Below, one piece after another: positions 1-9,685 of a DNA stretch of 64,000 bases (its first letter is position 1; every line of letters begins with the position of its first letter). Below the pieces are notes generated by a model, which was given only the letters and a program-made list of their open reading frames with translations, was not told the origin of the DNA and did not search any database. The stretch is from Micromonospora parva (GTDB lineage: Bacteria > Actinomycetota > Actinomycetes > Mycobacteriales > Micromonosporaceae), in contig NZ_JNZS01000026.1 of the NCBI RefSeq assembly GCF_000718515.1, forward strand, positions 5,087-69,086, in the 5' to 3' direction. The position numbers and the translations under genes were made by a program.

Positions 1-207
1 ACGGGCGACCCGGTGGGGCTGCGTGACGTGCTGAGTGAGCTGCTGGACGACCCGGCCGGGCGGGCCACGCTGAGTGCCTGCGGCGATCAGGTGGTCGCGA
101 ATTTCGACTGGCCGGTGGTTGCTCGGCGCGTTGTGGAGGTATACGCAGCGGCGATCGAGGCAACCGACGGGCGGGTCATCGACCAGGAGTGGGTGGGGCT
201 GGGCTGA
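1..207 (+). CDS. pimA: PimA-type glycosyltransferase, C-terminal fragment
   Basis: Only the last 68 codons are inside the window; the frame is open from base 1 and stops at 205-207. The visible end (GDPVGLRDVLSELLDDP, then a helix ending FDWPVVARRVVEVYAAAIEA) resembles the C-terminus of GT4 mannosyltransferases such as PimA, which adds the first mannose to phosphatidylinositol at the inner face of the membrane. The position upstream of pdxS agrees with the usual actinobacterial order pgsA-acyltransferase-pimA-pdxS. The catalytic part is outside the window, so the identity rests on this tail and on context. Confidence 0.7.
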   Translation, partial: TGDPVGLRDVLSELLDDPAGRATLSACGDQVVANFDWPVVARRVVEVYAAAIEATDGRVIDQEWVGLG

Positions 208-288
208 GCCGGTGTGACGGATGGTGCGGTGGTGACCGGTGGGACCGGTCCGGCCGCGCCCAATCGGACGAAACGGAGCAGCACTACG

Positions 289-792
289 ATGCCGCACATG
301 TGGTGGGTGGTGGCCGGAAGCGTGGTCGTGGGACTGGTCGCGGCGTACCTCATCTGGACCGCCGGCCGGGTCGAGCGGCTGCAGGGCCGGGCGGAGCTGG
401 CGGCCCGGGCCCTCGACGCCCACCTGCTGCGCCGCGCGGCGGCAGCCGCGGTCCTGGCTGAGCGGCGTTTCGGGGTCGAGCTGTACGCGGCGGCCCGGAT
501 CGCCCTGGACGCCAGCCCGGACGAGCGGGAGGCGGCGGAGAACGACCTCACCCGGCAGTTGCGGAGCGTCCAGTTGGACCCGAACGATCCGAGCTGCGCC
601 GCGGTCATCGCCGCCAGCCGTCGGCTCGCGTTGTCCCGGCAGGTGCACACCGACCTGGTCCGGGACGCCCGCTCGGCGCGAAGCCGGCCGCTGGTGCGCC
701 TGTTGCGGATGGGCCGGGGCCGGGAGTGGCCGCGCTACTTCGACATCGACGACCCGACCCTCGTCGTCCCGGCGGACGTCCCCGCCGCCTGA
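289..792 (+). CDS. Small single-pass membrane protein of unknown function
   Basis: 167 residues from the ATG at 289, chosen because GGAG lies 10 bases upstream (275-278); an earlier in-frame GTG at 214 lacks a good ribosome site. A hydrophobic segment at residues about 4-22 (WWVVAGSVVVGLVAAYLIW) is followed by an arginine- and alanine-rich, helical, presumably cytoplasmic domain. This topology recalls the small LemA-like or membrane-anchored proteins often found between pimA and pdxS in actinobacteria. No catalytic motif is visible and I do not assign a function. Confidence 0.75.
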   Translation: MPHMWWVVAGSVVVGLVAAYLIWTAGRVERLQGRAELAARALDAHLLRRAAAAAVLAERRFGVELYAAARIALDASPDEREAAENDLTRQLRSVQLDPNDPSCAAVIAASRRLALSRQVHTDLVRDARSARSRPLVRLLRMGRGREWPRYFDIDDPTLVVPADVPAA

Positions 793-942
793 TCCCCGGC
801 GGGCGTCGGCCGCTCCCCGACGGCCCGGTGACCACTGCCACAGTGCAGGCCACCGGGGGTCTGATTGGCTGTCGGTACGGCGTTGCACCGCGCGTAGCAT
901 TTTCGCTGCCACCCCCACCGCAGGTCCAAGGAGCGATGACCC

Positions 943-1860
943 GTGCCCGAAAACACCGCCTCGAACACCGGTTCCGCCCCCGTCGTCGGCACCGCCCGCG
1001 TGAAGCGCGGCATGGCCGAGATGCTCAAGGGCGGCGTGATCATGGATGTCGTCAACGCCGAGCAGGCCAAGATCGCTGAGGACGCCGGTGCCGTGGCGGT
1101 GATGGCCCTGGAGCGGGTGCCCGCCGACATCCGCGCGCAGGGCGGGGTGTCCCGGATGAGCGACCCCGACATGATCGACGGGATCATCGAGGCGGTCTCC
1201 ATCCCGGTGATGGCCAAGGCCCGCATCGGTCACTTCGTGGAGGCGCAGATCCTCCAGTCGCTGGGTGTGGACTACGTCGACGAGTCCGAGGTGCTGACCC
1301 CGGCCGACTACGCGAACCACATCGACAAGTGGGCGTTCACGGTGCCCTTCGTCTGTGGCGCGACGAACCTGGGCGAGGCGCTGCGCCGGATCACCGAGGG
1401 TGCGGCCATGATCCGTTCCAAGGGCGAGGCGGGCACCGGTGACGTCTCCAACGCCACCACCCACATGCGGAAGATCCGCCAGGAGATCCGCCGGCTCTCC
1501 TCGCTGCCGGCCGACGAGCTGTACGTCGCGGCCAAGGAGCTGCAGGCCCCGTACGAGCTGGTCAAGGAGGTCGCCGAGAGCGGCAAGCTGCCGGTGGTGC
1601 TGTTCACCGCGGGCGGGATCGCCACTCCGGCCGACGCGGCGATGATGATGCAGCTCGGCGCGGAGGGTGTCTTCGTCGGCTCCGGCATCTTCAAGGCCGG
1701 CAACCCGGCCCAGCGGGCCGCCGCGATCGTCAAGGCGACCACCTTCCACGACGACCCGGACGTGCTGGCCAAGGTCTCCCGGGGGCTCGGCGAGGCGATG
1801 GTCGGCATCAACGTCGACGAGATCCCGCAGCCGCACCGCCTGGCCGAGCGCGGTTGGTGA
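943..1860 (+). CDS. pdxS: Pyridoxal 5'-phosphate synthase lyase subunit PdxS
   Basis: 305 residues, full length for the family. PdxS makes pyridoxal 5'-phosphate from ribose 5-phosphate, glyceraldehyde 3-phosphate and ammonia supplied by PdxT, and forms a cytoplasmic dodecamer. The (beta/alpha)8 hallmarks are present: the [17 protein letters not shown] start with its Asp, the first Schiff-base lysine in VMAKARIGH (about K92), the second in [10 protein letters not shown] (about K160), and the phosphate-binding [10 protein letters not shown] and [10 protein letters not shown] loops. The start is a GTG with AAGGAG at 928-933. pdxT follows after a repeat-bearing gap; the pair is the standard DXP-independent vitamin B6 route. 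Confidence 0.98.
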   Translation: MPENTASNTGSAPVVGTARVKRGMAEMLKGGVIMDVVNAEQAKIAEDAGAVAVMALERVPADIRAQGGVSRMSDPDMIDGIIEAVSIPVMAKARIGHFVEAQILQSLGVDYVDESEVLTPADYANHIDKWAFTVPFVCGATNLGEALRRITEGAAMIRSKGEAGTGDVSNATTHMRKIRQEIRRLSSLPADELYVAAKELQAPYELVKEVAESGKLPVVLFTAGGIATPADAAMMMQLGAEGVFVGSGIFKAGNPAQRAAAIVKATTFHDDPDVLAKVSRGLGEAMVGINVDEIPQPHRLAERGW

Positions 1861-1901
1861 GCGCGAGGAGTGAGCCGTTCTTGCGAGCCCCGCAGTCGCG
1901 A
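1858..1901 (+). repeat. 44-nt stop-codon-anchored intergenic repeat, copy 1
   Basis: The sequence begins TGAGCGCGAGGAGTGAGC, where the first TGA is the stop codon of pdxS, and ends GCGAGCCCCGCAGTCGCGA. It matches two copies after ruvA (50295-50338 and 50354-50397) except for a few bases in the middle. A degenerate second copy follows at about 1918-1940. The GCGA and TCGC ends of the second half can form a short hairpin. It fills most of the pdxS-pdxT gap. Confidence 0.85.
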
Positions 1902-1963
1902 GGGAAGGACGGGTTGGTGAGCGCGCTCCCGCGAGCCCGACAGCCACGGAAGGAACGGTGCCG

Positions 1964-2566
1964 ATGAGCCGGCCCACCATCGGTGTCCTCGCCCTTCAGG
2001 GGGACGTCCGGGAGCATCTGGCGGCGCTGACCGGGGCGGGCGCGGACGCCCGCCCGGTCCGCCGTCCGGGCGAGTTGGACGCGGTCGACGGCCTGGTCAT
2101 CCCCGGCGGGGAGTCCACCACCATCAGCAAGCTCGTCGACATCTTCGAGCTGCGCGAGCCGATCGACAAGCGGATCGCCGACGGCATGCCCGTCTACGGC
2201 TCGTGCGCCGGCATGATCATGCTGGCCACCGAGGTGCTGGACGGCCGCGCCGACCAGCGCGGTTTCGCCGGCATCGACATGACGGTACGGCGCAACGCGT
2301 TCGGCCGGCAGGTCGACTCGTTCGAGGCGCCCGTGGAGATCACCGGCGTGCCGGGCGGGGGATTCCACGCGGTGTTCATTCGCGCGCCGTGGGTCGAACG
2401 GGTCGGCGCGGGCGTCGAGGTGATCGGCACGGTGACCGGTGGCCCGGCCGCCGAGCGGATCGTGGCGGTCCGGCAGGGCAACCTGCTGGCCACCTCGTTC
2501 CACCCCGAGCTGACGGGTGACCCGCGCGTGCACGCGTACTTCGTGGAGCTGGCGCGCACCGCCTGA
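1964..2566 (+). CDS. pdxT: Pyridoxal 5'-phosphate synthase glutaminase subunit PdxT
   Basis: 200 residues. PdxT hydrolyses glutamine and channels ammonia to PdxS. Class I glutaminase features: oxyanion loop PGGEST at about 48-53, nucleophile Cys81 in YGSCAGMI, and His180/Glu182 in [10 protein letters not shown] chose ATG 1964 over the in-frame GTG at 1958 because the purine-rich GGAAGGAA (1948-1955) is only two bases from the GTG but well spaced from the ATG, and [18 protein letters not shown] matches the typical family start. Confidence 0.97.
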   Translation: MSRPTIGVLALQGDVREHLAALTGAGADARPVRRPGELDAVDGLVIPGGESTTISKLVDIFELREPIDKRIADGMPVYGSCAGMIMLATEVLDGRADQRGFAGIDMTVRRNAFGRQVDSFEAPVEITGVPGGGFHAVFIRAPWVERVGAGVEVIGTVTGGPAAERIVAVRQGNLLATSFHPELTGDPRVHAYFVELARTA

Positions 2567-2655
2567 GCGGCCGACCCGCGCGGCCGGGGCGGCGGCCCTT
2601 CCCCGCCCTTTCCCGGAACCCGAGCGGATCCTCGCCCGGCGCGCCCGGCACCCAT

Positions 2656-2738
2656 CCCAAGATCGTGCTTGAACATGGATGTAGTGGTGTCGGCGTGCCG
2701 GGGAGGCCACTACTTCCTGGTTCGAGCAAGATCTTGGG
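2656..2738. repeat. 83-bp imperfect palindromic element, copy 1 (in the 402-bp pdxT-yebC gap)
   Basis: Two 32-nt arms (2656-2687 and 2707-2738), differing at five positions, surround a 19-nt centre. The outer arm reads CCCAAGATC and the inner arm ends GTAGTGG/CCACTAC. The element at 48741-48821 shares the same inner GTAGTGG, the CAGGA-type core and the outer AAGATC. It could fold into a long RNA or DNA hairpin. The rest of the pdxT-yebC gap (2567-2968) shows no gene; it presumably holds the yebC promoter. Confidence 0.8.
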
Positions 2739-2968
2739 CGTGGGGTCTGCACCGGTCGTCATCCCCCGCTGGAGGCGCACCGGGTGCCCCGGGCAGTCCC
2801 GGGTGTGACATGGCGGGGTGTGGCCTCGGTAAGATTGCCGCGGTTCGGCAGGGCCGTCGCCCGGCGCGGGCACTTCCCGCGGGGCCGATCGGCCGCCGGA
2901 TCGCCGGATGCGGCGCGGAATCGGTGCGGCAGTCGACGCAGGCGTGCAATGACAGACGGAGGTAGAAG

Positions 2969-3721
2969 ATGTCCGGCCACTCAAAGTGGGCGACGACCAA
3001 GCACAAGAAGGCCGTCATCGACGCCAAGCGCGGCAAGATGTTCGCCAAGCTGATCAAGAACGTCGAGGTGGCCGCGCGCACCGGCGGCGGTGACCCCTCG
3101 GGTAACCCGACGCTCTTCGACGCCATCCAGAAGGCGAAGAAGAGTTCGGTGCCGAACGACAACATCGATCGCGCCGTCAAGCGCGGCTCCGGCCTGGAGG
3201 CCGGCGGCGCCGACTGGCAGACGATCATGTATGAGGGGTACGGCCCGAACGGCGTGGCCATGCTCATCGAGTGCCTCACCGACAACCGCAACCGGGCGGC
3301 CACCGAGGTACGGACCGCGCTGACCCGCAACGGCGGCTCGCTCGCCGACGCCGGTTCGGTGTCGTACATGTTCTCCCGGAAGGGCGTGGTGATCGTCCCC
3401 AAGGAGGGCACCACCGAGGACGACGTGATGCTCGCCGTCCTGGACGCCGGTGCCGAAGAGGTCAACGACATCGGCGAGGCGTACGAGGTGGTCTCCGAGC
3501 CGACCGACCTGATCCCGGTGCGGACGGCCCTGCAGGATGCCGGCATCGAGTACGAGTCGGCCGAGTCCTCCCTGATCCCCAGCGTCAACGTGCCACTTGA
3601 CGAAGAGGGCGCGCGCAAGATCTTCAAGCTGATCGACGTGCTGGAGGACTGCGACGACGTCCAGAACGTCTACGCCAACTTCGACGTCAGTGACGACGTG
3701 ATGGCGGCGGTCGACGCCTGA
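2969..3721 (+). CDS. yebC: YebC/PmpR family regulatory protein
   Basis: 250 residues, full length. The N-terminus [25 protein letters not shown] is diagnostic, as are [28 protein letters not shown] and [10 protein letters not shown]. Family members are described as DNA-binding regulators or as translation factors that help ribosomes through proline stretches (the TACO1 branch). The start is fixed by GGAGG at 2958-2962. In many actinobacteria ruvC follows immediately; here ruvC is about 45 kb downstream, which is the clearest synteny break in the window. Confidence 0.96.
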   Translation: MSGHSKWATTKHKKAVIDAKRGKMFAKLIKNVEVAARTGGGDPSGNPTLFDAIQKAKKSSVPNDNIDRAVKRGSGLEAGGADWQTIMYEGYGPNGVAMLIECLTDNRNRAATEVRTALTRNGGSLADAGSVSYMFSRKGVVIVPKEGTTEDDVMLAVLDAGAEEVNDIGEAYEVVSEPTDLIPVRTALQDAGIEYESAESSLIPSVNVPLDEEGARKIFKLIDVLEDCDDVQNVYANFDVSDDVMAAVDA

Positions 3722-3837
3722 GCCCGGCCTCCGCCCGCCGCGATCGGGCACTGTCTGCCCCGACCGGGCCGGACAGGACAGATCGCTGGTCGAGAGTGCA
3801 CGATCGCGGTGGGGTTGGTGGGCGGTGAGGAGGTGCC

Positions 3838-4458
3838 GTGGTGGTGCAGCGGTTCGCGGCCGGCGACACGGTCATCCGGCGTGAGGTGCTGCGCGGGGAG
3901 GTCTGGTTCGGCTGCCCGACGATCTGCGTCGAGGACTCCGCCGACCTGCTCGTCCTCTATCTCCCGCCGGGGGCCGAGTTCGGCTTCCCGGCCGACGGGG
4001 TGTTCCCGTGCGGGCGGCACCCGTGGGAGGCCGCCGGGCACCACTCCTGGTCGGGGCACGGCAAGCTGATGCTGCAACGCCCCGGTGAGGCGCACTCGAT
4101 CGACGTGTTCTGGTCGGGCCCGGGGCGCGACTTCGCCGGCTGGTACTTCAACCTTCAGGACCCGGTGCGGCGTACGCCGATCGGGGTGGACACCCTGGAC
4201 CACGAGTTGGACCTGTGGTGGGCCGCGGACGCCGACCGGTACGTCTGGAAGGACGTGGAGATGTTCGCCCAGCGCCTCGTCGAGGGGCGCTACCCGGGCA
4301 TGGGGGACGCCATCCAGGCCGAGGGTGACCGGATCGCCGCCCTGCTCGACACGGGTGAGCGCTGGTGGGACCCGGCGTGGGCCAGGTGGCAGCCCGACCC
4401 CGCCTGGTCGGCCCCGCGGCTGCCCGCCGGCTGGGACCGGGTGCCACCCGCGCACTGA
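3838..4458 (+). CDS. DUF402 (FomD-like) domain protein
   Basis: 206 residues starting GTG at 3838 after GAGGAGG. The central stretch SIDVFWSGPGRDFAGWYFNLQDP, followed by DTLDHELDLWWAAD and a late YPGMGDAI helix, is typical of DUF402 beta-barrel proteins related to FomD. Some members hydrolyse nucleotide-linked phosphonates or nucleoside diphosphates using acidic metal ligands; the DHELDLWW segment fits such a site. The natural substrate here cannot be told from sequence. The gene stands alone and converges on the ABC transporter downstream. Confidence 0.8.
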   Translation: MVVQRFAAGDTVIRREVLRGEVWFGCPTICVEDSADLLVLYLPPGAEFGFPADGVFPCGRHPWEAAGHHSWSGHGKLMLQRPGEAHSIDVFWSGPGRDFAGWYFNLQDPVRRTPIGVDTLDHELDLWWAADADRYVWKDVEMFAQRLVEGRYPGMGDAIQAEGDRIAALLDTGERWWDPAWARWQPDPAWSAPRLPAGWDRVPPAH

Positions 4459-4551
4459 GCGGCCCGCCCGGCCGGTCAGGCCGGTGTCGCACGGCGACGG
4501 GCGCCGGCATCCGATCAGGACACCGACGCCCGCACCGGCGAACCGTACTGC

Positions 4552-5613
4552 TCAGCCGATGGTCTCCCGTTCCCGCCAGGCGGTACGCAGGGAGGTTCGG
4601 CCGTTGGTGCGCAGCAGCGACCCCTCGTACACCCGGGCCCCGGCGACCACGAACGCGCCGGCGGCGAGCAGCAGGATGACCAGCGAGACGATCGGTTCCC
4701 AACCGGCCGCGTCACCGGTGAACAGTCGCAGCGGCATGGCCGTGGGCGACGAGAACGGCAGGTAGGACAGCACCCGCATCGCGGTGTCGTTGTCGTTCAG
4801 GAAGATCACCGCGAAGAACGGCAGCATCACGGCGAACTGCACCGGTGTCGACACGGCGGCGATGTCCTCCTGCCGGTTGGCCAGCGCGCCGGCCGCCGCC
4901 CACATCGCGGCGAGCAGCACGAAGCCGAGCAGGAAGAACGGCACGAACCAGCCGATCGCCGGGGCGAGCAGGGTGAGCAGGCCCCCGCTGTCACCCATCT
5001 GCAGCCCGATCACCGCCACCACCGCGATCAAGGCGATCTGCGCGAACGCCAGGATCGCGCCGGCCACCACCTTGCCGGCCAGCAGGGCCCGGACCGGCAC
5101 GGCGGCCACCAGGATCTCCACGATCCGGGTCTGCTTCTCCTCGGTGACGCTCTGCGCGATCTGCAGGCCGAAGGTCTGCGAGGTGATGAAGAAGACGAAC
5201 GCGAAGACGAACGGCACCAGGAACGCCACCACGGGGTTGACCGCGTCCGGGTCGAGCAGGCGTACGGTCGGCTGGCTGCTCAGGGCCCGCACCACGTCGT
5301 CGGGGGCCTCGTCCATGGCCACGACGGCGGGTCCGCCGACCACCGCTGCGTCCACGTCGCCGTCGCGGACGGCCCGCTCGGCGGCCCGGTCGTCGGGGAC
5401 GACCTGGACCTCCAGCCCGGCGGCGCGCAGCGGCGCGGCCACGCTCTCGGTCGCCGCGACGGTGGACGGCCCGCCGGCGAGCAACGGCGGCAGGATGGTG
5501 CCGGCCGCCGCGATCAGCAGGAAGAAGAGGGTGCCGAACAGGAAGGTGCGGTCGCGGAGCTTGACGCGGATCTCGCGTTCGGCGACCAGCCGGGTGGCCT
5601 GGGTGACGTTCAC
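4552..5613 (-). CDS. ABC-2 type exporter permease, NatB-like
   Basis: 353 residues starting at GTG 5613, whose first bases overlap the stop codon of the ATPase gene (5610-5612), so the two are translationally coupled. One N-terminal membrane segment (TFLFGTLFFLLIAAAGTIL) precedes a roughly 110-residue extracytoplasmic domain, then about five more segments, with EEKQTRIVEILVAAVPVRALLAGKVVAG between them. This layout fits the NatB/YhaP family of Na+ or drug exporters. The substrate is unknown. A much longer open frame upstream is ignored because it overlaps the ATPase. Confidence 0.88.
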   Translation of the reverse strand: MNVTQATRLVAEREIRVKLRDRTFLFGTLFFLLIAAAGTILPPLLAGGPSTVAATESVAAPLRAAGLEVQVVPDDRAAERAVRDGDVDAAVVGGPAVVAMDEAPDDVVRALSSQPTVRLLDPDAVNPVVAFLVPFVFAFVFFITSQTFGLQIAQSVTEEKQTRIVEILVAAVPVRALLAGKVVAGAILAFAQIALIAVVAVIGLQMGDSGGLLTLLAPAIGWFVPFFLLGFVLLAAMWAAAGALANRQEDIAAVSTPVQFAVMLPFFAVIFLNDNDTAMRVLSYLPFSSPTAMPLRLFTGDAAGWEPIVSLVILLLAAGAFVVAGARVYEGSLLRTNGRTSLRTAWRERETIG

Positions 5614-6503
5614 TGGGTGACCTCTCGGAAGATCTCGGTGAGCGAGGGGCTGACCGGGCGGAAGGCGCGGACCGGGCCGCGGGCCAGAGCCGCCTGGAGG
5701 ACGGGCTGCTCGTCGGCGCCGGCCGGCAGGTCGAAGACCACCCGGGGGCCGTCCAGCTCGACCACTGTCACCCCGGGGTGGTCGCGTACCCAACCGGCGT
5801 CGGCGGCGACCACCAGCTCGTAGCGGGGCACCGTGTACGAGTCGCGCAGCTGCTGCCGGCTGCCGGCGGCCCGGATCACCCCGTCCCCGATGATCACCAG
5901 GTCGTCGCAGAGGCGCTCCACGACGTCGAGCTGGTGACTGGAGAAGAGCACGGGCGCGCCGGCCGACGCCCGTTCCCGCAGCACGGCGACGACGGTGTCG
6001 ACGGCCAGCGGGTCGAGCCCGGAGAACGGCTCGTCGAGCACCAGCACCTCGGGGTCGTGCACCAGCGCGGCGGCGATCTGCGCGCGTTGCTGGTTGCCCA
6101 GCGACAGCGTCTCCAGCAGGTCGTTTCCGCGTTCACCGAGCCCGACCCGCTCCAGCAGGGCGTCGGTGGCACGGCGTGCCGCGGCGGCGTCCAGGCCGTG
6201 CAGCCGGCCCAGGTAGGCGACCTGCTCCCGGGTGGTCATCTTCGGGTAGAGGCCGCGCTCCTCCGGCATGTACCCGAAGCGTCGGCGGTCCTGCCGGGTC
6301 AGCGCCGTGCCACCCCAACTGACCTCGCCCGCGTCGGCGGAGAGCACCCCCAGGATGATCCGCATGGTGGTGGTCTTGCCGGCGCCGTTGGCGCCCACGA
6401 AGCCGGTCATCCGCCCGGCAGCCACCTCGAAGGACACGTTGTTGAGCACCTGCCGGTCGCCGAAGCTGCGGTCGACGCCGTCGAGGCGAAGCGTTCTGGT
6501 CAC
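5610..6503 (-). CDS. ABC transporter ATP-binding protein, NatA-like
   Basis: 297 residues. Walker A GANGAGKTT is at about 37-45, the signature LSLGNQQR at 133-140, Walker B VLVLDEPFSGLD at 153-164, and the H-loop in FSSHQLDVVE. The C-terminal ~85 residues form the extension common in NatA-type exporters. It should energise the overlapping permease. The start is GTG. The hexamer TAGCAT only a few bases upstream suggests a leaderless transcript. The neighbouring two-component system might control it, but nothing in the sequence proves this. Confidence 0.92.
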   Translation of the reverse strand: MTRTLRLDGVDRSFGDRQVLNNVSFEVAAGRMTGFVGANGAGKTTTMRIILGVLSADAGEVSWGGTALTRQDRRRFGYMPEERGLYPKMTTREQVAYLGRLHGLDAAAARRATDALLERVGLGERGNDLLETLSLGNQQRAQIAAALVHDPEVLVLDEPFSGLDPLAVDTVVAVLRERASAGAPVLFSSHQLDVVERLCDDLVIIGDGVIRAAGSRQQLRDSYTVPRYELVVAADAGWVRDHPGVTVVELDGPRVVFDLPAGADEQPVLQAALARGPVRAFRPVSPSLTEIFREVTQ

Positions 6504-6584
6504 GCGCTGATGCTAGATCGAGTACGCCGTTGCGCCGTCCGCCCGGCGGCGGAGCGGGCGGGTCCGCCGGGCGGTGGACGCCGG

Positions 6585-7301
6585 TCACCCGCCGGGGCGG
6601 ACCACCCCGTTCTCGTACGCGAAGACCACTGCCTGCACCCGGTCACGCAGGCCGAGTTTGGCCAGCACCCGACTCACGTGCGTCTTCACCGTCGCCTCGC
6701 CCAGGTGGATGGTCGTGGCGATCTCGGCGTTGCTCGACCCGGCGGCGAGCAGCATCAGCACCTCCCGCTCGCGCGGGGTCAGCTCGGCCAACGCGGCCTC
6801 GGCGTCCGGGCCCCGGTGGGCGGTGCCTGTCGGGTCGCCGGGTCGGGCGAAGGTGGAGATCACCCGGCGGGTGATCTCCGGAGCGAGCAGACCGTCGCCC
6901 CTGGCCAGCACCCGGATCGCCTCGACCAGCTCCTCCGGCGTGCCGTTCTTGAGCAGGAAGCCGCTGGCCCCGGCCCGCAGCGCGGCGAAGAGATAGTCGT
7001 CGCGGTCGAAGGTCGTGAGGATCAGCACGGCCGGCCCACCGGGCCCGTCGGCGGTGATCTGCCGGGTGGCCTCCAGGCCGTCCATCCCGGGCATCTCCAC
7101 ATCCATGAGTACGACGTCCGGGCGGGTGGCCCGGGCCATCGCGACGGCCCGTTCGCCGTCGGCGGCCTCACCGACCACCTCGATGTCGTCCTCCACCTCC
7201 AGGATGACCCGGAAGCCGGTACGGACCAGGTGCTGGTCGTCGGCGAGCAGGACCCGGACCGTCGGGCCGGTGTCCGGTGTGTGGTGTGCCGCCGCGCTCA
7301 T
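6585..7301 (-). CDS. NarL/FixJ-family response regulator
   Basis: 238 residues. The receiver domain starts VRVLLADDQHLVRTGF, has the phosphoacceptor Asp in DVVLMDVEMPGMDG, and the switch lysine in FLLKNGTPEE. The C-terminal LuxR-type helix-turn-helix spans LTPREREVLMLLAAGSSNAEIATTIHLGEATVKTHVSRVLAKLGLRDR. Its ATG (7299-7301) overlaps the TGA of the kinase gene, so they form a cognate pair. It was seen by ignoring a long shadow frame that runs into the kinase gene. Confidence 0.95.
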   Translation of the reverse strand: MSAAAHHTPDTGPTVRVLLADDQHLVRTGFRVILEVEDDIEVVGEAADGERAVAMARATRPDVVLMDVEMPGMDGLEATRQITADGPGGPAVLILTTFDRDDYLFAALRAGASGFLLKNGTPEELVEAIRVLARGDGLLAPEITRRVISTFARPGDPTGTAHRGPDAEAALAELTPREREVLMLLAAGSSNAEIATTIHLGEATVKTHVSRVLAKLGLRDRVQAVVFAYENGVVRPGG

Positions 7302-8623
7302 GCCGACGGCCCCGCGCCGGCTGCCGCCTGCTGCCTGTCGCTCGGCCTCGGCTGCGGGCTGATCGGGGCCGCCAGGGGGAAGCGGGCGCGTACCCGCCAA
7401 CCGCCGCCGGCCCGCGGCCCGGCCTCCAGGTCGCCGTCGTGGGCGCCGACCCGTTCGCGCATCCCGATCAGTCCCAACCCGACGCTGTCGGCCCGGCCGC
7501 CGCCCCGTCCGTCGTCGGTCACGTCGACCTCCACCTCGCGGGCCAGGTAGCGGACCCGCACGTCCAACAGGTTCGCTCCGGCGTGCTTCAGGGTGTTGGT
7601 CACCGCCTCCTGCGTCACCCGGTAGGCCGCCTGCGAGACGGACGCGGGCAACGTGACAGCGTCGCCGTACACCCCGAGGGTGGTCGTCAGCCCGGCGGCG
7701 CGCGCCCGCTCGACGAGTTCGTCGATCCGCTCCAGGCCGCCGGCCGTCGGCGGCGCGGCGTCGGTCCCGGCGGTGGTCCGCAGCACGCCGAGCATCCGAC
7801 GCAGCTCGTCGACGGCGGTGCGGGCGCTCTGCTCGATGGCGGTCAGTGCCGTGCGGGCCTTGCCCGGGTCGCGGTCGAAGACCCGGCGGCAGGCGGATGC
7901 CTGCACGCCCATCACCGACACGTGATGGGCCACCACGTCGTGCAGCTCCCGCGCGATCCGGACCCGTTCGCCGAGCACCGCCCGCTCCCGGGCCTCGGCC
8001 TGCGACCGGCGCAGGTCCTCGGCCTGGGTGCGCAGTTCGTGTTCGCGCCGCGCGGCCACCCACGCGGTCTCGCCGAAGAAGTACGCGAAACCGAACACCA
8101 GCACGTTGAGCAGGACGCCGGTGACCATCGCGGCGAGCACCGGCGGCACCGGTCCGACCGCACCGGCGAAGGCATCCGCCGGAATGTGGTCGATCATCAC
8201 CGCGTAGTAGACCCCGAGCCAGGCGAACATCGTGGCGATCACCCCGACTCGCAGTCGGCGCGACAGCTGGCGGTCCTGCCCCCAGGCGCCGACGGTGTAG
8301 ATGGCGCAGAACAGGGCCCAGGGGGAGAACTGCGTCTCGGGTGCCGATCGTGCCTGCGCGGCGATGAACATCACCGCGACGACCAGCAGGGTGGCGGCCG
8401 GCCACCGTCGTCGCCAGATCAGCGGCAGGGTCACCGCGACGGTCCAGAACAGTTGCTCCGGCCCGGACGGCGGCGGGCCCAGCAGGAACGCCCCAGTGCT
8501 GCGGGCCAGGGTGAGGCTCACCAGGGCCAGCCCGGTCATCCCCAACCCGAGCCACAGGTCGTTGCGGCGCTGCTCGGCCGTTGGACCGGGGCGGTGCCAT
8601 TCCCCCTGCGGTGCGGCGGTCAT
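7298..8623 (-). CDS. Two-component sensor histidine kinase (HisKA_3 type)
   Basis: 441 residues from the ATG at 8623; a TTG at 8683 would add 20 residues, and neither start has a strong ribosome site. Several N-terminal membrane segments lead into a coiled region and the dimerisation/phosphoacceptor motif RIARELHDVVAHHVSVM, then the ATPase boxes VTNTLKHAGA, DDGRGG and GLGLIGMRERV. This is the NarX/DesK class typical of actinobacteria. There is no extracellular sensor domain, so the signal is probably membrane-borne. Confidence 0.93.
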   Translation of the reverse strand: MTAAPQGEWHRPGPTAEQRRNDLWLGLGMTGLALVSLTLARSTGAFLLGPPPSGPEQLFWTVAVTLPLIWRRRWPAATLLVVAVMFIAAQARSAPETQFSPWALFCAIYTVGAWGQDRQLSRRLRVGVIATMFAWLGVYYAVMIDHIPADAFAGAVGPVPPVLAAMVTGVLLNVLVFGFAYFFGETAWVAARREHELRTQAEDLRRSQAEARERAVLGERVRIARELHDVVAHHVSVMGVQASACRRVFDRDPGKARTALTAIEQSARTAVDELRRMLGVLRTTAGTDAAPPTAGGLERIDELVERARAAGLTTTLGVYGDAVTLPASVSQAAYRVTQEAVTNTLKHAGANLLDVRVRYLAREVEVDVTDDGRGGGRADSVGLGLIGMRERVGAHDGDLEAGPRAGGGWRVRARFPLAAPISPQPRPSDRQQAAAGAGPSA

Positions 8624-8737
8624 CCGAGAACGATGCCACGTGCCCGCCCGGGCGGGGTCGGCGGGCGGGTCACTGCCGGCCAACGGGCGGGCGGCCCGGC
8701 GCGGGGTACGCGCCGGGCCGCCGTCTGAGGGTGTCGC

Positions 8738-9685
8738 TCACGCCGTCTGGCGTCGGGTCTTGATCGCGGTGTCGATCAGGTCCCAGACCACCACCACTGC
8801 CGTTCCCACCGCGATCGCCGCGCCGAGGAGGTTTCGGTTGTCGGCATCCGCCAGCCAGCTCAGCCGCTCGCCCAGGGCCGGGTTGAGCAGCCGGTCGGAG
8901 AGCGCCAACCACACCAGCGGCACGGAGAACGCCAGGTTGAGCAGCACCTTGGTGCCGAAGAGACGCCAGGTCCAGCGTCCGATCCGGTACTTGACGATCT
9001 CGAAGATCACGCTGGCGACCAGCACGACGATCAGCGCCGGCAGCCAGAACGACCAGAGAGCCGGGTCGAGGATCGCGATGTTCTCGCCGTCGGTGCCGCG
9101 CACCCAGGACTGGAAGTGCTGGATGGGCAGGTACGCGATGGTCGCCACCAGCATGACCACCGAGGCGATGGTGTCGGCGAGCGGGATGCCCCGGTGCACC
9201 GGGGCGTCGGGCAGCTGGTCGACCGTCCAGTCCGGCAGGTTCACCGGCGTTTGGGAGCGCTCGATGATGGCGAAGGTCAGGGTGAGCCAGAAGGCGATCT
9301 GCACCGCCACCTGCAGGGCGACGACGAGGCCCGGACCGATGGCTCCGAAACCTTTCCCCTCGGCCGCCTCGACGATGGTGACGATCGTGCCGACGAGCGC
9401 CGGGATGAAGCTGAGCAGCAGTTTCAGCAGCCGCAGCCAGACCAGGTAGTAGGTCGGGCCGATGAGCTGGAGTCGACGGTCGGCGTACCGGGCGGCCAGC
9501 ACGTCCGGGTTGCCCAGCTCGGTGAGCACCTCCCGCTCGGCGGTGGTGGCGTCCTGCCCGCCGTCGGTCCGACCCTCGATCATGTCCTCGATGGAGGCCC
9601 GCAGCTCGCTGGCGATCTCGTCGCGGCGCTGGGCGGGCACCGAGCGCAGGGTGGCGGCGAGGTAACGGTCGGTCAGGGTGTTCAT
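8738..9685 (-). CDS. HAAS/permease-prefix domain membrane protein
   Basis: 315 residues. The N-terminal ~70 residues (MNTLTDRYLAATLRSVPAQRRDEIASELRASIEDMI, then TELGNPDVLAARYADR) match the HAAS / permease-prefix domain that is almost always encoded next to a PadR regulator. About six membrane segments follow. The ATG overlaps the TGA of the PadR gene (9682-9685). The role is unknown; family members are thought to sense or modify the membrane. Confidence 0.85.
   Translation of the reverse strand: MNTLTDRYLAATLRSVPAQRRDEIASELRASIEDMIEGRTDGGQDATTAEREVLTELGNPDVLAARYADRRLQLIGPTYYLVWLRLLKLLLSFIPALVGTIVTIVEAAEGKGFGAIGPGLVVALQVAVQIAFWLTLTFAIIERSQTPVNLPDWTVDQLPDAPVHRGIPLADTIASVVMLVATIAYLPIQHFQSWVRGTDGENIAILDPALWSFWLPALIVVLVASVIFEIVKYRIGRWTWRLFGTKVLLNLAFSVPLVWLALSDRLLNPALGERLSWLADADNRNLLGAAIAVGTAVVVVWDLIDTAIKTRRQTA

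Noticed and set aside
2656..2738. Insertion-sequence end
   Set aside because: The element is palindromic and 83 bp long, with no transposase reading frame and no evident target duplication; a small dispersed repeat is the better description.
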